Shown piece after piece: positions 1 through 5,791 of a stretch of DNA of 10,938 bases. The translations under genes were made by a program, and so were the position numbers. The stretch comes from Candidatus Roizmanbacteria bacterium CG_4_10_14_0_8_um_filter_39_9 (GTDB lineage: Bacteria > Patescibacteriota > Microgenomatia > UBA1406 > GWC2-37-13). Location: positions 1-10,938 of the forward strand of contig PFLF01000099.1 of the NCBI GenBank assembly GCA_002784505.1, written 5' to 3'. The first letter of the stretch is position 1. Each line of letters starts with the position of its first letter. The notes below the pieces were generated by a model. It did no database searches. It saw nothing but the letters and a program-made list of their open reading frames with translations, and was not told where the DNA came from.

Positions 1-95
1 ATGTGTGCGGTCGCCGGGAGATGGTGGAGTTTCTCAGAGACTACCTATATGATCGCAACCTTGACCACAAAACTATACACTTCGAACGGTATTAA
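1..95 (+). CDS. C-terminal end of a ferredoxin-NAD(P)+ reductase-like flavoprotein (5' partial)
   Basis: Frame 3 from base 3 reads 30 codons to a TAA at 93-95. The peptide contains VCGRREMVEFLRDYL and ends IHFERY. This is the usual C-terminal signature of the FNR superfamily, in which a CG(P)xxM motif at the edge of the NAD(P)-binding lobe is followed by an amphipathic helix and a terminal I-H-x-E-R-[YF]. Members move electrons between NAD(P)H, FAD and an iron-sulfur or flavin partner. The usual Pro of CGPxxM is Arg here. The rest of the gene lies outside the window, so the FAD-binding half and the electron partner cannot be judged. The next gene starts 55 bp downstream behind its own promoter-like sequence. 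Call rests on one short motif. Confidence 0.68.
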   Translation, partial: VCGRREMVEFLRDYLYDRNLDHKTIHFERY

Positions 96-111
96 CCTCG
101 CATAAACACGC

Positions 112-140
112 TTGCATTCCTAAAAGGAGTATGTTATATT
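112..140 (+). promoter_or_regulatory. Putative promoter of the recombinase-like gene
   Basis: TTGCAT (112-117), a 17-bp spacer and TATATT (135-140) resemble a sigma-70 promoter. The -10 matches the consensus at 5 of 6 positions and the -35 at only 3 of 6. Transcription would start near 147, about 4 nt before the ATG at 151. An overlapping alternative -10, TATTAT (137-142), gives the same picture. AGGA at 143-146 is the nearest SD-like sequence but is only 4 nt from the ATG. Confidence 0.35.
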
Positions 141-150
141 ATAGGACGTT

Positions 151-1014
151 ATGGACAACTATATCCCCCATTCATTAATTAGCGACTTTATCTCCCACCT
201 AAAAAGCCAGGGGAAATCAGAATTTACCATTGTTGCGTATAAAAAGGACCTCGAACAGTTTGTTGGTTTTCTTACTACACGCGAACGGTCAGATATTCGC
301 GAAGTAAAAAAGGAAGATGTTGAGGGTTTTATTGCAAAGCTTCTTACCGATAATTATACAAAAAAGTCTGCGTCAAGGAAGTTAAACTCTATTCGGACCT
401 TCTTTAGATATTTAAAAAATCTCGGAACCATTGAACAAAATCCATCCCTTGACGTCTCGCACCCAAAATATACCTCCTCAGCCCCAAGAATCTTAAGTAA
501 ACTTGAGTATCATGCCCTTCGGGATTTTGCAAAAGACGATGCCCGAACATATGCGTTAATTGAGGTACTGCTCCAAACCGGCATTAAAATTGGTGAGTTG
601 GCAGGAATACATGTAGAAGACGTAAAAGATGGGGCCCTCACCGTGCTTCCTTACGGAAAAAACCCAACCCGAGAGGTTCCGCTAAACAAATCGGTTAAGC
701 GTGCGCTCGGTGACTATTTAAAAATAAGAGGGGCAAACGCAAAGGATGATCACCTTTTTATTACCCGAAGCGGAAAGCCCATTCTTATAAGAAATATCCG
801 TCAGATCATTAATCGCTGCTTTAGAGAGGTTGAGATTGAACATGCAACGGTGAATGACCTTAGGAATACCTTTATTGCACAACAACTTCTCAACGGAGCA
901 TCCCTTGAATATATTGCAAAAATAGTAGGACACAAAAGACTTTCTTCAACTGAACGTTTTCTTAACCTGGTAAAAGAAGAGGTTAAGCGTAAGGAAAGGT
1001 TGGGTGAGTTATAA
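151..1014 (+). CDS. XerC/D-like tyrosine recombinase fold, catalytically degenerate
   Basis: 287 residues, close to the ~300 usual for XerC/XerD. Residues 7-92 match the N-terminal SAM-like core-binding domain and 113-285 the catalytic domain. The six catalytic positions can be placed by motif. Arg I of TGLRxSEL is Lys146 (TGIKIGEL). The beta-hairpin Lys is kept as Lys170 (GKNPTREVPL). The first His of HxLRH is Asn235, while its Arg238 is kept. His261 (VGH) is kept. The nucleophilic Tyr, nine residues after that His, is Phe270 (STERF, codon TTT), and no Tyr follows it. The protein should bind DNA but cannot form the phosphotyrosine intermediate. The ATG at 151 gives the canonical N-terminus. 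It lies 7 bp before rnhA and about 2.4 kb from the origin spacer. No terminal repeats or other transposon genes flank it. An origin-linked architectural role is inference only. Confidence 0.85.
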   Translation: MDNYIPHSLISDFISHLKSQGKSEFTIVAYKKDLEQFVGFLTTRERSDIREVKKEDVEGFIAKLLTDNYTKKSASRKLNSIRTFFRYLKNLGTIEQNPSLDVSHPKYTSSAPRILSKLEYHALRDFAKDDARTYALIEVLLQTGIKIGELAGIHVEDVKDGALTVLPYGKNPTREVPLNKSVKRALGDYLKIRGANAKDDHLFITRSGKPILIRNIRQIINRCFREVEIEHATVNDLRNTFIAQQLLNGASLEYIAKIVGHKRLSSTERFLNLVKEEVKRKERLGEL

Positions 1015-1015
1015 T
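1010..1015 (+). promoter_or_regulatory. TATAAT -10-like hexamer spanning the stop codon before rnhA
   Basis: A perfect TATAAT covers the TAA stop (1012-1014) of the upstream gene. Its last base is 6 nt from the rnhA ATG, so a start about 7 nt downstream would fall on the A of that ATG. No convincing -35 is visible 16-18 bp upstream, so it may be chance in AT-rich DNA. Confidence 0.3.
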
Positions 1016-1021
1016 ATATAA

Positions 1022-1432
1022 ATGGATCTTACCATTTATACCGACGGTGGCTCATTAAACAATCCTGGACCCGCTGCGTGCTCCTATCTTATATTCTCCG
1101 GAAAGAACCTCGTATCAAAAGCGTCAATCAAGCTCGGTATTCAGTCAAATAATGTTGCAGAGTATTCAGGCCTCATAAATGCCCTTACTGCCGTAAAGGA
1201 GATAACAAAGGATTCCCCTCTTCGCTCGTTACTATGCATATCTGATTCGCTTCTTATGGTTAAGCAGCTTACGGGAGAGTATAAGATAAAACACCCAGAC
1301 ATGAAAAAACTCGCAGCACGCGTACATTTATTAGAAATGGAGCTGGGGATTGTTCCCACCTACAAGCATGTTTTAAGAGAGAAAAATGCTGATGCTGATA
1401 CCCTTGTGGGAGAAGCCTTAGGACGAAAATAG
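1022..1432 (+). CDS. rnhA: Ribonuclease HI family protein
   Basis: 136 residues with a complete RNase H fold signature. RNase HI cuts the RNA strand of RNA-DNA hybrids, such as R-loops and primer remnants. YTDGGSLNNPGPA (6-18) carries the first catalytic Asp, D8. NNVAEYSGLINAL (43-55) carries E47, SDSLL (74-78) carries D75, and the C-terminal HVLREKNADADTL (116-128) carries D126. All four carboxylates are therefore present. It is shorter than the E. coli enzyme (155 residues) and lacks room for the basic protrusion, as in the archaeal/YpdQ-like subgroup. The Asn common in the terminal VNEAL motif is Gly130. The start codon has no SD. The gene follows the recombinase-like gene by 7 bp and ends 2 bp from the convergent dnaN stop. 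A job in clearing hybrids near the origin is plausible but inferred. Confidence 0.9.
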   Translation: MDLTIYTDGGSLNNPGPAACSYLIFSGKNLVSKASIKLGIQSNNVAEYSGLINALTAVKEITKDSPLRSLLCISDSLLMVKQLTGEYKIKHPDMKKLAARVHLLEMELGIVPTYKHVLREKNADADTLVGEALGRK

Positions 1433-1434
1433 TA

Positions 1435-2532
1435 TTACTCTTGGACCCTTACTGGCATGATAATGTGAAGATACTCTTTTCTTCCCTCTATTTTAAAAAC
1501 TATGGGGGCATCTGCTCTTAATATTTCGATCGACACCTTTTTTGCTTCTATGTTATTTAAAAACTCTAAAATAAAGCGATAATTGAAGGCAACCCGTTGA
1601 TCTTCCCCTTCGTGTTCTGTGTCTTGTTGCGCCATATTCTCTTGGCCCGCCTCCGTTTTTGGCCGCAGAACAAGACCCCTTTGAGAGAACTCACAAATGA
1701 CGATGTTTGAAGCGTCCCGTGCAAAGATTGAGACAAGTTTAATATTTTTTAAGAGCTCTTCTTTGTCGAGAACTACCGTTGTCCTTTTTTCTAAAGGAAT
1801 CACCTTTTCAAAAGGGGGAAACTCTCCATCGATGAGACGAGAATAGAACTCATCTTCTCCGGTTGAAAACATGATTGTTTTTTCCTTTTCTGAATACGAG
1901 AAAACCACGTCTCCCTGGTTTTTAATATGCTTTATCACCTCATATAAAAATCCACTCGGAATAAGCATGGGCTTGAAATCGATCTCTTTGTTTATCTTTA
2001 AAAGAGAAAGGCGAAACCCGTCGGTTGTAACAATACCAACCGCGTTTTCCATGTCAACAAAGTTAACGCCGGATAGAGCCGGCCGCGTGTCGTCTTTTGC
2101 AGCAGAAAATAAAACAAGAGGCATGTTTTTGGTAAAAAATTCTTTTTTCATTCCCGCTTTCTTCTCTGTCGTGGGCGGAGGGAGGGGGAAGTCTTCTTGT
2201 TTCATGAGGGGGAACGAACCATTTACCTTGCCTTGGTGAATTTGAATTTTCTCCTTTTCTATCTGTATTGTCATCTCCCCCTCCTCTAAAAAGCCAAGAA
2301 ACTCGAGTATTTTTTTTGTATCAATGACAAGGGAGACGTCAGCAGCCGCCGTGCAAGGAAGGGTACTATGATAGTAGGATGAAAGGTTTGTCGAATAAAA
2401 ATGTGCGGTTTTTCCTTCGATTTTCAAAAGTATTCCCTGAAGTATTCCTCCCCCAGAAAACCTATTTGATATAAAATGAGAGGCGATGGTTAGTTTTTCC
2501 AAAAAATCCCGCTTGTTTAAAGTAATAGTCAT
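1435..2532 (-). CDS. dnaN: DNA polymerase III beta subunit (sliding clamp)
   Basis: 365 residues, the normal length for a bacterial beta clamp. The clamp is a ring-shaped homodimer that tethers the replicative polymerase and recruits partners by their clamp-binding peptides. Family motifs appear in order: RPALSGV (150-156), TDGFRLSL (170-177), RLIDGEFPPF (232-241), FNYRFILEFL (316-325) and the C-terminal IMPVRVQ (358-364), equivalent to the MPMRL end that lines the partner pocket in E. coli. A polar Q/E-rich loop at 291-312 lies where other clamps also carry an acidic loop. The ATG at 2532 gives the expected N-terminus MTITLNKRDFL. No SD is present, but TATAAT lies 11 nt upstream. It is downstream of dnaA on the same strand, separated by the 120-bp origin spacer, and its stop faces rnhA. 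Confidence 0.97.
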   Translation of the reverse strand: MTITLNKRDFLEKLTIASHFISNRFSGGGILQGILLKIEGKTAHFYSTNLSSYYHSTLPCTAAADVSLVIDTKKILEFLGFLEEGEMTIQIEKEKIQIHQGKVNGSFPLMKQEDFPLPPPTTEKKAGMKKEFFTKNMPLVLFSAAKDDTRPALSGVNFVDMENAVGIVTTDGFRLSLLKINKEIDFKPMLIPSGFLYEVIKHIKNQGDVVFSYSEKEKTIMFSTGEDEFYSRLIDGEFPPFEKVIPLEKRTTVVLDKEELLKNIKLVSIFARDASNIVICEFSQRGLVLRPKTEAGQENMAQQDTEHEGEDQRVAFNYRFILEFLNNIEAKKVSIEILRADAPIVFKIEGRKEYLHIIMPVRVQE

Positions 2533-2543
2533 ACGCTTTTGTA

Positions 2544-2549
2544 ATTATA
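2544..2549 (-). promoter_or_regulatory. Perfect -10 hexamer for dnaN
   Basis: Read on the - strand, TATAAT ends 11 nt before the dnaN ATG, so a transcript from it would carry a leader of only about 5 nt. It lies inside the AT-rich tract next to the triplet array, so dnaN transcription and origin opening would share the same DNA. No -35 match is visible. Confidence 0.35.
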
Positions 2550-2552
2550 TAT

Positions 2553-2570
2553 AAATAGTAGTATTAGTAT
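2553..2570 (+). promoter_or_regulatory. DnaA-trio-like triplet array
   Basis: From 2556 the + strand reads TAG-TAG-TAT-TAG-TAT in register and ends 1 nt from the DnaA-box pair. Known DnaA-trios read TAG/TAA 5'->3' on the strand bound by the DnaA filament and lie just beyond DnaA boxes of the opposite strand, as here. Three triplets are exact TAG. The two TAT triplets depart from the published consensus. Confidence 0.45.
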
Positions 2571-2571
2571 G

Positions 2572-2588
2572 TGTGTATAAGTGTATAA
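2572..2588 (-). promoter_or_regulatory. Two overlapping DnaA-box-like sites
   Basis: On the - strand the sequence is TTATACACTTATACACA. The second 9-mer (2580-2572), TTATACACA, fits the relaxed box TTATNCACA. The first (2588-2580), TTATACACT, has one further mismatch at the last base. They share one base and point toward the triplet array and dnaN. They are weaker than the consensus pair upstream of dnaA, as is common for sites next to an unwinding element. Confidence 0.5.
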
Positions 2589-2595
2589 AATCGGG

Positions 2596-2619
2596 TTTAT
2601 CTTTTCAACACAAGATAAA
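2596..2619. repeat. 8-bp inverted repeat in the origin spacer
   Basis: TTTATCTT (2596-2603) and AAGATAAA (2612-2619) are perfect reverse complements separated by 8 nt. The stem is AT-rich with only one G-C pair and is not followed by a T run in either direction, so it is a poor intrinsic terminator. It could be a protein-binding site on the dnaA side of the box pair. Confidence 0.4.
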
Positions 2620-2652
2620 AACAAGAAAAACAGCGTTTATGGAGAGTGGACA

Positions 2653-3984
2653 CTATGTTGATGAGGAGAAAGAACTTACGATCCTGTCAACCTCACTCTT
2701 GAAAACCGGGTTATCTATTATCATTCTCTCAATCTTTTCACAGCCATGCATTATTGTCGTATGGTCTTTCCGCTTGAGGAAATAGGCAATTTCATCATAT
2801 TTCATCCCAATTTCTCGCCGTAGGAGATACATGGTTATCTGGCGAGGAAGGGAAAAACTCTCAGACCTGCTTGCCCCCTTAAGATGAATTTGTTTTATGT
2901 TGTAATATAGGCAAACAGCTCGTGCTATATCATGAGCGGAAATACGCACTTTCTTTACCGCTTGTTTTGTATCGAAAAAGGCACTCACGTCATCAAGCCC
3001 AATCTCCTCTTTTTTACCCAAGGTTTTTGCATAGATAGAAAGAAGAACTCCCTCAAGTGCGCGGGAGTCGGAGACCTGTTCTGCGATTATTTTTGCTGCC
3101 TCAATTGAAATCTCAATTTCCTTTTCCCGCGCCTTTATGAGAAGAATGGCGCTGCGGAGCTCAAAGTCAGGGAGTTGTATATCAACAATTAGCCCTCCTG
3201 AGAAGCGTGACCTCAGGCGGTCTTCCAGGTTTTTTATTTCATTTGGCGGACGGTCGGAGGTAAGAATTACCTGCCCGCCTGCCGAGACAATGTTATTAAA
3301 TGTGTGAAAAAACTCCTCTTGGACTGTTTGTTTTCCAGCAATAAACTGGATGTCATCAACAATCAGAAGAGATAGCGAGCGATATTTTTTACGAAACCGC
3401 GCCGTGCTCTTTTCTTGAATTGACTCAATGAGTTCATTTGTGAAGCGGTCTCCCGGGCAAAAAAACACCCGTGCAGTAGGCGTTTTTTCAAGAATTATAC
3501 GTGCAACAGACTGGGCAAGGTGTGTTTTTCCAACACCCACCCCTCCGTATAAAAAAAGAGGGTTGTAAGAGGACCCCGGGTTTTTAGCGACTGCGTGGGC
3601 TGCCGCAAATGCCACACTATTGGTGCCGGAGACGGCAAAATTATCAAAGCGATATTTATTATGAAGACCGGACCTAGCAAAAATATCATCGATCGTTGGT
3701 TGAAAGGCCAAAAGGGGTGTGGGGGCAGGGCGGGCTGTTTTTCTAAGTTGTACCTCTATTTCAAGAGAGGTTTTTTTCCCCACGCATTGTGATAACACCG
3801 CCTCAACCTCACCCCGTCTTTTTTCCAAAAGCCCTTTTACTCCATAGTTTTCACACGCAACAACCACAGAGGTCCCAGTTACTCTTATCGGAGTAAGCTG
3901 TTTAAGTATTGAAAAAATAACCGGGGTCTTTTCTTTGTTTTTTTCAAACTCCCCCAAAAACCCATTCCAGACAGACTGCAACAT
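2653..3984 (-). CDS. dnaA: Chromosomal replication initiator protein DnaA
   Basis: 443 residues with all DnaA domains. Domain I spans roughly 1-75, followed by a short linker, domain II, near 80-95. The AAA+ domain III has Walker A GGVGVGKTH (147-155, K153), Walker B LLIVDD (206-211), sensor 1 around ILTSDRPP (240-247), the box VII arginine finger R260 in RLRSRF, and sensor 2 R308. Domain IV has PRQ (R381) and the box-binding signature KDHTTIMH (406-413). Bacterial proteins usually have RDHTT there, so Lys406 is a conservative change. DnaA-ATP binds DnaA boxes and opens oriC. The ATG at 3984 gives a normal domain I start and has no SD. A -10-like TATAAG ends 5 nt before it, and two consensus DnaA boxes cover the -35 region, so self-repression is likely. 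It precedes dnaN on the same strand and is divergent from comF. Confidence 0.97.
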   Translation of the reverse strand: MLQSVWNGFLGEFEKNKEKTPVIFSILKQLTPIRVTGTSVVVACENYGVKGLLEKRRGEVEAVLSQCVGKKTSLEIEVQLRKTARPAPTPLLAFQPTIDDIFARSGLHNKYRFDNFAVSGTNSVAFAAAHAVAKNPGSSYNPLFLYGGVGVGKTHLAQSVARIILEKTPTARVFFCPGDRFTNELIESIQEKSTARFRKKYRSLSLLIVDDIQFIAGKQTVQEEFFHTFNNIVSAGGQVILTSDRPPNEIKNLEDRLRSRFSGGLIVDIQLPDFELRSAILLIKAREKEIEISIEAAKIIAEQVSDSRALEGVLLSIYAKTLGKKEEIGLDDVSAFFDTKQAVKKVRISAHDIARAVCLYYNIKQIHLKGASRSESFSLPRQITMYLLRREIGMKYDEIAYFLKRKDHTTIMHGCEKIERMIIDNPVFKSEVDRIVSSFSSST

Positions 3985-3989
3985 AAGCC

Positions 3990-3995
3990 CTTATA
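3990..3995 (-). promoter_or_regulatory. -10-like hexamer of dnaA
   Basis: TATAAG on the - strand matches TATAAT at 5 of 6 positions and ends 5 nt before the dnaA ATG, which suggests a leaderless message. The expected -35 position (about 4013-4020) falls inside the DnaA-box palindrome, so bound DnaA would block polymerase. Confidence 0.4.
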
Positions 3996-4000
3996 GAATT

Positions 4001-4019
4001 TGTGGATAACTTATCCACA
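4001..4019. promoter_or_regulatory. Palindromic pair of perfect consensus DnaA boxes
   Basis: TGTGGATAAcTTATCCACA consists of two exact TTATCCACA boxes facing each other across one base, forming a perfect 19-bp palindrome. It is the only place where I found exact consensus boxes. It lies 16 bp upstream of dnaA and 48 bp upstream of comF, between divergent promoters. It could act in dnaA autoregulation and as the upstream arm of a bipartite origin. Confidence 0.88.
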
Positions 4020-4043
4020 AATAATAAACATGTGAACACCAAA

Positions 4044-4057
4044 TTGCAAGGGGTAAA
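4044..4057 (+). repeat. First copy of a TTGC(G)AAGGGGTAAA element, before comF
   Basis: TTGCAAGGGGTAAA ends 10 nt before the comF ATG. Nearly the same string recurs at 4735-4749, 9 nt before the next gene's ATG. AAGGGG is a purine run but lies 14 nt from the ATG, too far for a usual SD. TAAAAT (4054-4059), overlapping its end, is a 5-of-6 match to a -10. Confidence 0.35.
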
Positions 4058-4067
4058 ATATAGTCAT

Positions 4068-4748
4068 ATGAGTTTTTCAGATGTATTGTTCCCTCGCTTC
4101 TGTCTTGGGTGTGGGGCAACAGGATCTTTTATATGTGTGCGTTGTGAGGGGTTATTATCCCCTTTTGAAATAAACACCTGCTTTTATTGTGGGAGTCCAA
4201 GCCTAAATGGACTATCCCACCCACGGTGTCGCAGACCAAAGGGGGTAGATGGATTTATTAGCCTTTATCACTATAACAATCTGTTTAAAAAGATTATTAA
4301 GTCGATAAAATACAATAAGGCAAAAATTATTCTGGGAGACCTTAACCATCTTCTCGGAAAAAATCTCCTCAAAACCCCCATTTACTATTATGTAAAAAAA
4401 TTTCCCGGTCTTGTTGCGATCCCTGTTCCCTTGTTTGAGGCACGCCAAAAGCAGCGGGGATTTAATCAGACCGAGCCAATATGTACATATGTGTCAGGAC
4501 TTTTGTCGATAGGACAAAACACAAACACTCTTGTGCGCATAAAAGATACACCCATGCAAACTCTCGCGCTCACGAAAAAACAACGGAGAGAAAATATACA
4601 GGGGGCATTTTATGGAGGGTCCCCTCCTCCCCACATTTTATTAATAGACGACGTTGTTACAACGGGCGCAACAACGAAGGAGGCCGCCAAAACACTTAAG
4701 GAGAATGGTGCAAAAACGGTAGTTGTTTTTAGTGTTGCGAAGGGGTAA
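4068..4748 (+). CDS. comF: ComF family phosphoribosyltransferase-like protein
   Basis: 226 residues from the ATG at 4068. ComF proteins are linked to uptake of transforming DNA, with a zinc-binding N-terminus and a phosphoribosyltransferase fold whose substrate is uncertain. The start MSFSDVLFPRFCLGCGA is the typical ComF N-terminus. Cys12/15, 23/26, 38/41, His51 and Cys54 form the zinc-finger set. QRGFNQ (129-134) and the PRPP-binding loop LLIDDVVTTGAT (191-202) are intact. The reading frame stays open up to a GTG at 4002, but that start lies inside the DnaA-box palindrome and adds 22 residues without family similarity. The gene is divergent from dnaA, 83 bp away. The next gene's ATG follows its stop by 10 bp, so the two are probably co-transcribed. 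Retained comF fits an organism that takes up external nucleic acid. Confidence 0.93.
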   Translation: MSFSDVLFPRFCLGCGATGSFICVRCEGLLSPFEINTCFYCGSPSLNGLSHPRCRRPKGVDGFISLYHYNNLFKKIIKSIKYNKAKIILGDLNHLLGKNLLKTPIYYYVKKFPGLVAIPVPLFEARQKQRGFNQTEPICTYVSGLLSIGQNTNTLVRIKDTPMQTLALTKKQRRENIQGAFYGGSPPPHILLIDDVVTTGATTKEAAKTLKENGAKTVVVFSVAKG

Positions 4749-4749
4749 A
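4735..4749 (+). repeat. Second copy of the TTGC(G)AAGGGGTAAA element, before the AI-2E transporter gene
   Basis: TTGCGAAGGGGTAAA differs from the copy before comF by one extra G. It spans the last codons and TAA stop of comF and ends 9 nt before the next ATG. The constant distance to the start codon hints at a shared translational or transcriptional role, but two copies may be coincidence. Confidence 0.3.
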
Positions 4750-4758
4750 TGGATTGTT

Positions 4759-5754
4759 ATGATTATTCATATGCCCGTACAACCCGTACACAAAATTGAA
4801 ATTTCTGCGAAAACAATTCTTTTTACTGCGGGGCTTCTTCTTATTCTCAACCTTGTATGGATTATGAAAGACCTCCTCCTCTCTCTTTTTATTGCGTTTA
4901 TCATAATGAGCGCGGTAAAGCCGCTCGTACATTGGTTGGAAAATAGAAGGGTGCCACGACGGGTTGCAACAATCGTACTTTTTCTTCTCCTTACCTGCGG
5001 GTTTGTCCTTATTTTTTCCCTCATACTCCCCCCCCTTATTGTAGAGACGGCGCTTCTTATTAAGCATCTCCCCCAGATGATTGCCTCGCTCAACCCCAGT
5101 ATCCAGAACTATATAAACATTTCTTCTCTTACCCAATATGCGCCCAATATAACAAACCAAGCGTTTACATTTGTTCGGTCTGTTTTTTCAAATGCAATGT
5201 TTGTTACCACAACGATCTTTTTTAGTATCTACTTTACCATTGAGGAAAATGCCATTTACCAACTATTAAACCGGTTTTTAACAGAGAAACAAGTTGAGAC
5301 AGTCCAACATGCGGTTGTTGCAATTGAAAAAAGGCTCGGGTCCTGGCTGCTCGGAGAGTTAGTGCTTATGATTGTTGTTGGGGTGATGACATATATTGGC
5401 CTTGCTCTTATGGGGGTAAATTATGCCCTCCCTCTTGCTCTTGTTGCGGGCCTCTTGGAGGTTGTTCCAAACCTAGGCCCAACGCTTGCGGCGGCCCCCG
5501 CATTTATTGTGGCCGTATCACAATCCGTCTTCTTGGGAGTTTCAACCATAGCCCTTTCATTTATAGTGCAACAAACCGAGAACAATCTTATTGTTCCTTA
5601 TGTAATGAAAAAGGTGGTGGGCCTAAATCCCATCATAACACTGATCGCGTTCATAATGGGAGGGCAGCTTTTTGGGATATTGGGAGTTCTTCTGGCAATC
5701 CCCTTCACGCTTTTTATCGAAACGATATTTATTGAAATATTTAAAAAAAGTTAA
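4759..5754 (+). CDS. AI-2E family (PerM/TqsA-type) multispanning membrane protein
   Basis: 331 residues, typical for this family, which exports small solutes or signals. Individual members export autoinducer-2 or run Na+/H+ exchange, so the substrate cannot be named here. Hydrophobic segments lie near residues 15-35, 39-58, 66-95, 145-165, and in a C-terminal bundle from about 195 to 330. Family hallmarks are a K-P-L-V segment after the second helix followed by RVPRRVATIVLFLL, the motif VVPNLGPTLAAAPAFIVA, QQTENNLIVPYVMKK, and GGQLFGILGVLLAIP near the end. The ATG at 4759 is preferred. ATG 4771 is the alternative, and upstream TTG/GTG codons would lie inside comF. It is 10 bp after comF and 37 bp before the FAD gene on the same strand, so an operon is likely. 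Confidence 0.9.
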   Translation: MIIHMPVQPVHKIEISAKTILFTAGLLLILNLVWIMKDLLLSLFIAFIIMSAVKPLVHWLENRRVPRRVATIVLFLLLTCGFVLIFSLILPPLIVETALLIKHLPQMIASLNPSIQNYINISSLTQYAPNITNQAFTFVRSVFSNAMFVTTTIFFSIYFTIEENAIYQLLNRFLTEKQVETVQHAVVAIEKRLGSWLLGELVLMIVVGVMTYIGLALMGVNYALPLALVAGLLEVVPNLGPTLAAAPAFIVAVSQSVFLGVSTIALSFIVQQTENNLIVPYVMKKVVGLNPIITLIAFIMGGQLFGILGVLLAIPFTLFIETIFIEIFKKS

Positions 5755-5791
5755 GTCTGCGGCGAATCTGCGGGAAAAGTGCGGTAAAAAC

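Larger units (their letters stand above)
2533..2652. other. oriC: Probable oriC unwinding region in the dnaA-dnaN spacer
   Basis: This non-coding spacer, read on the - strand from dnaA to dnaN, holds a pyrimidine-rich tract, an 8-bp inverted repeat, two overlapping DnaA-box-like 9-mers, a triplet array and an AT-rich run reading TATATATAAT next to the dnaN start. The order of boxes, then triplets, then AT-rich DNA, and their relative orientation, match the basal unwinding system described for Bacillus subtilis. That system lies at the same place between dnaA and dnaN. Strand separation here is inferred, not shown. Confidence 0.6.

Noticed and set aside
291..312. Acidic Q/E-rich segment of DnaN (residues 291-312) as a lineage-specific insertion (numbers are residues)
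   Set aside because: The segment is about as long as the corresponding stretch of the E. coli clamp, so it is a polar loop rather than an insertion.
151..1014. Recombinase as part of an insertion sequence, integron or integrated element
   Set aside because: No flanking inverted or direct repeats, no cargo or att-like site visible, and the active site is degenerate. The tRNA-Pro, a typical integration site, is 6 kb away.
4002..4067. Upstream extension of comF to GTG 4002
   Set aside because: The extra 22 codons run through the DnaA-box palindrome and promoter, and ComF proteins normally start near the LFPRxCxxC block, which the ATG at 4068 provides.
4729..5160. 143-codon open frame on the - strand opposite the AI-2E transporter
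   Set aside because: Very Lys/Arg/Asn-rich composition typical of the reverse of a membrane-protein gene, with no motif and no promoter of its own.
5756..5773. TCTGCGG direct repeat (5756-5762 and 5767-5773) between AI-2E and FAD genes
   Set aside because: Two 7-bp copies at an 11-bp step in a 37-bp spacer can arise by chance, and no link to a promoter or start is seen.
5672..5791. Upstream extension of the FAD oxidoreductase
   Set aside because: The extension overlaps the AI-2E gene by 83 bp, and the Rossmann motif begins directly at the ATG at 5792.
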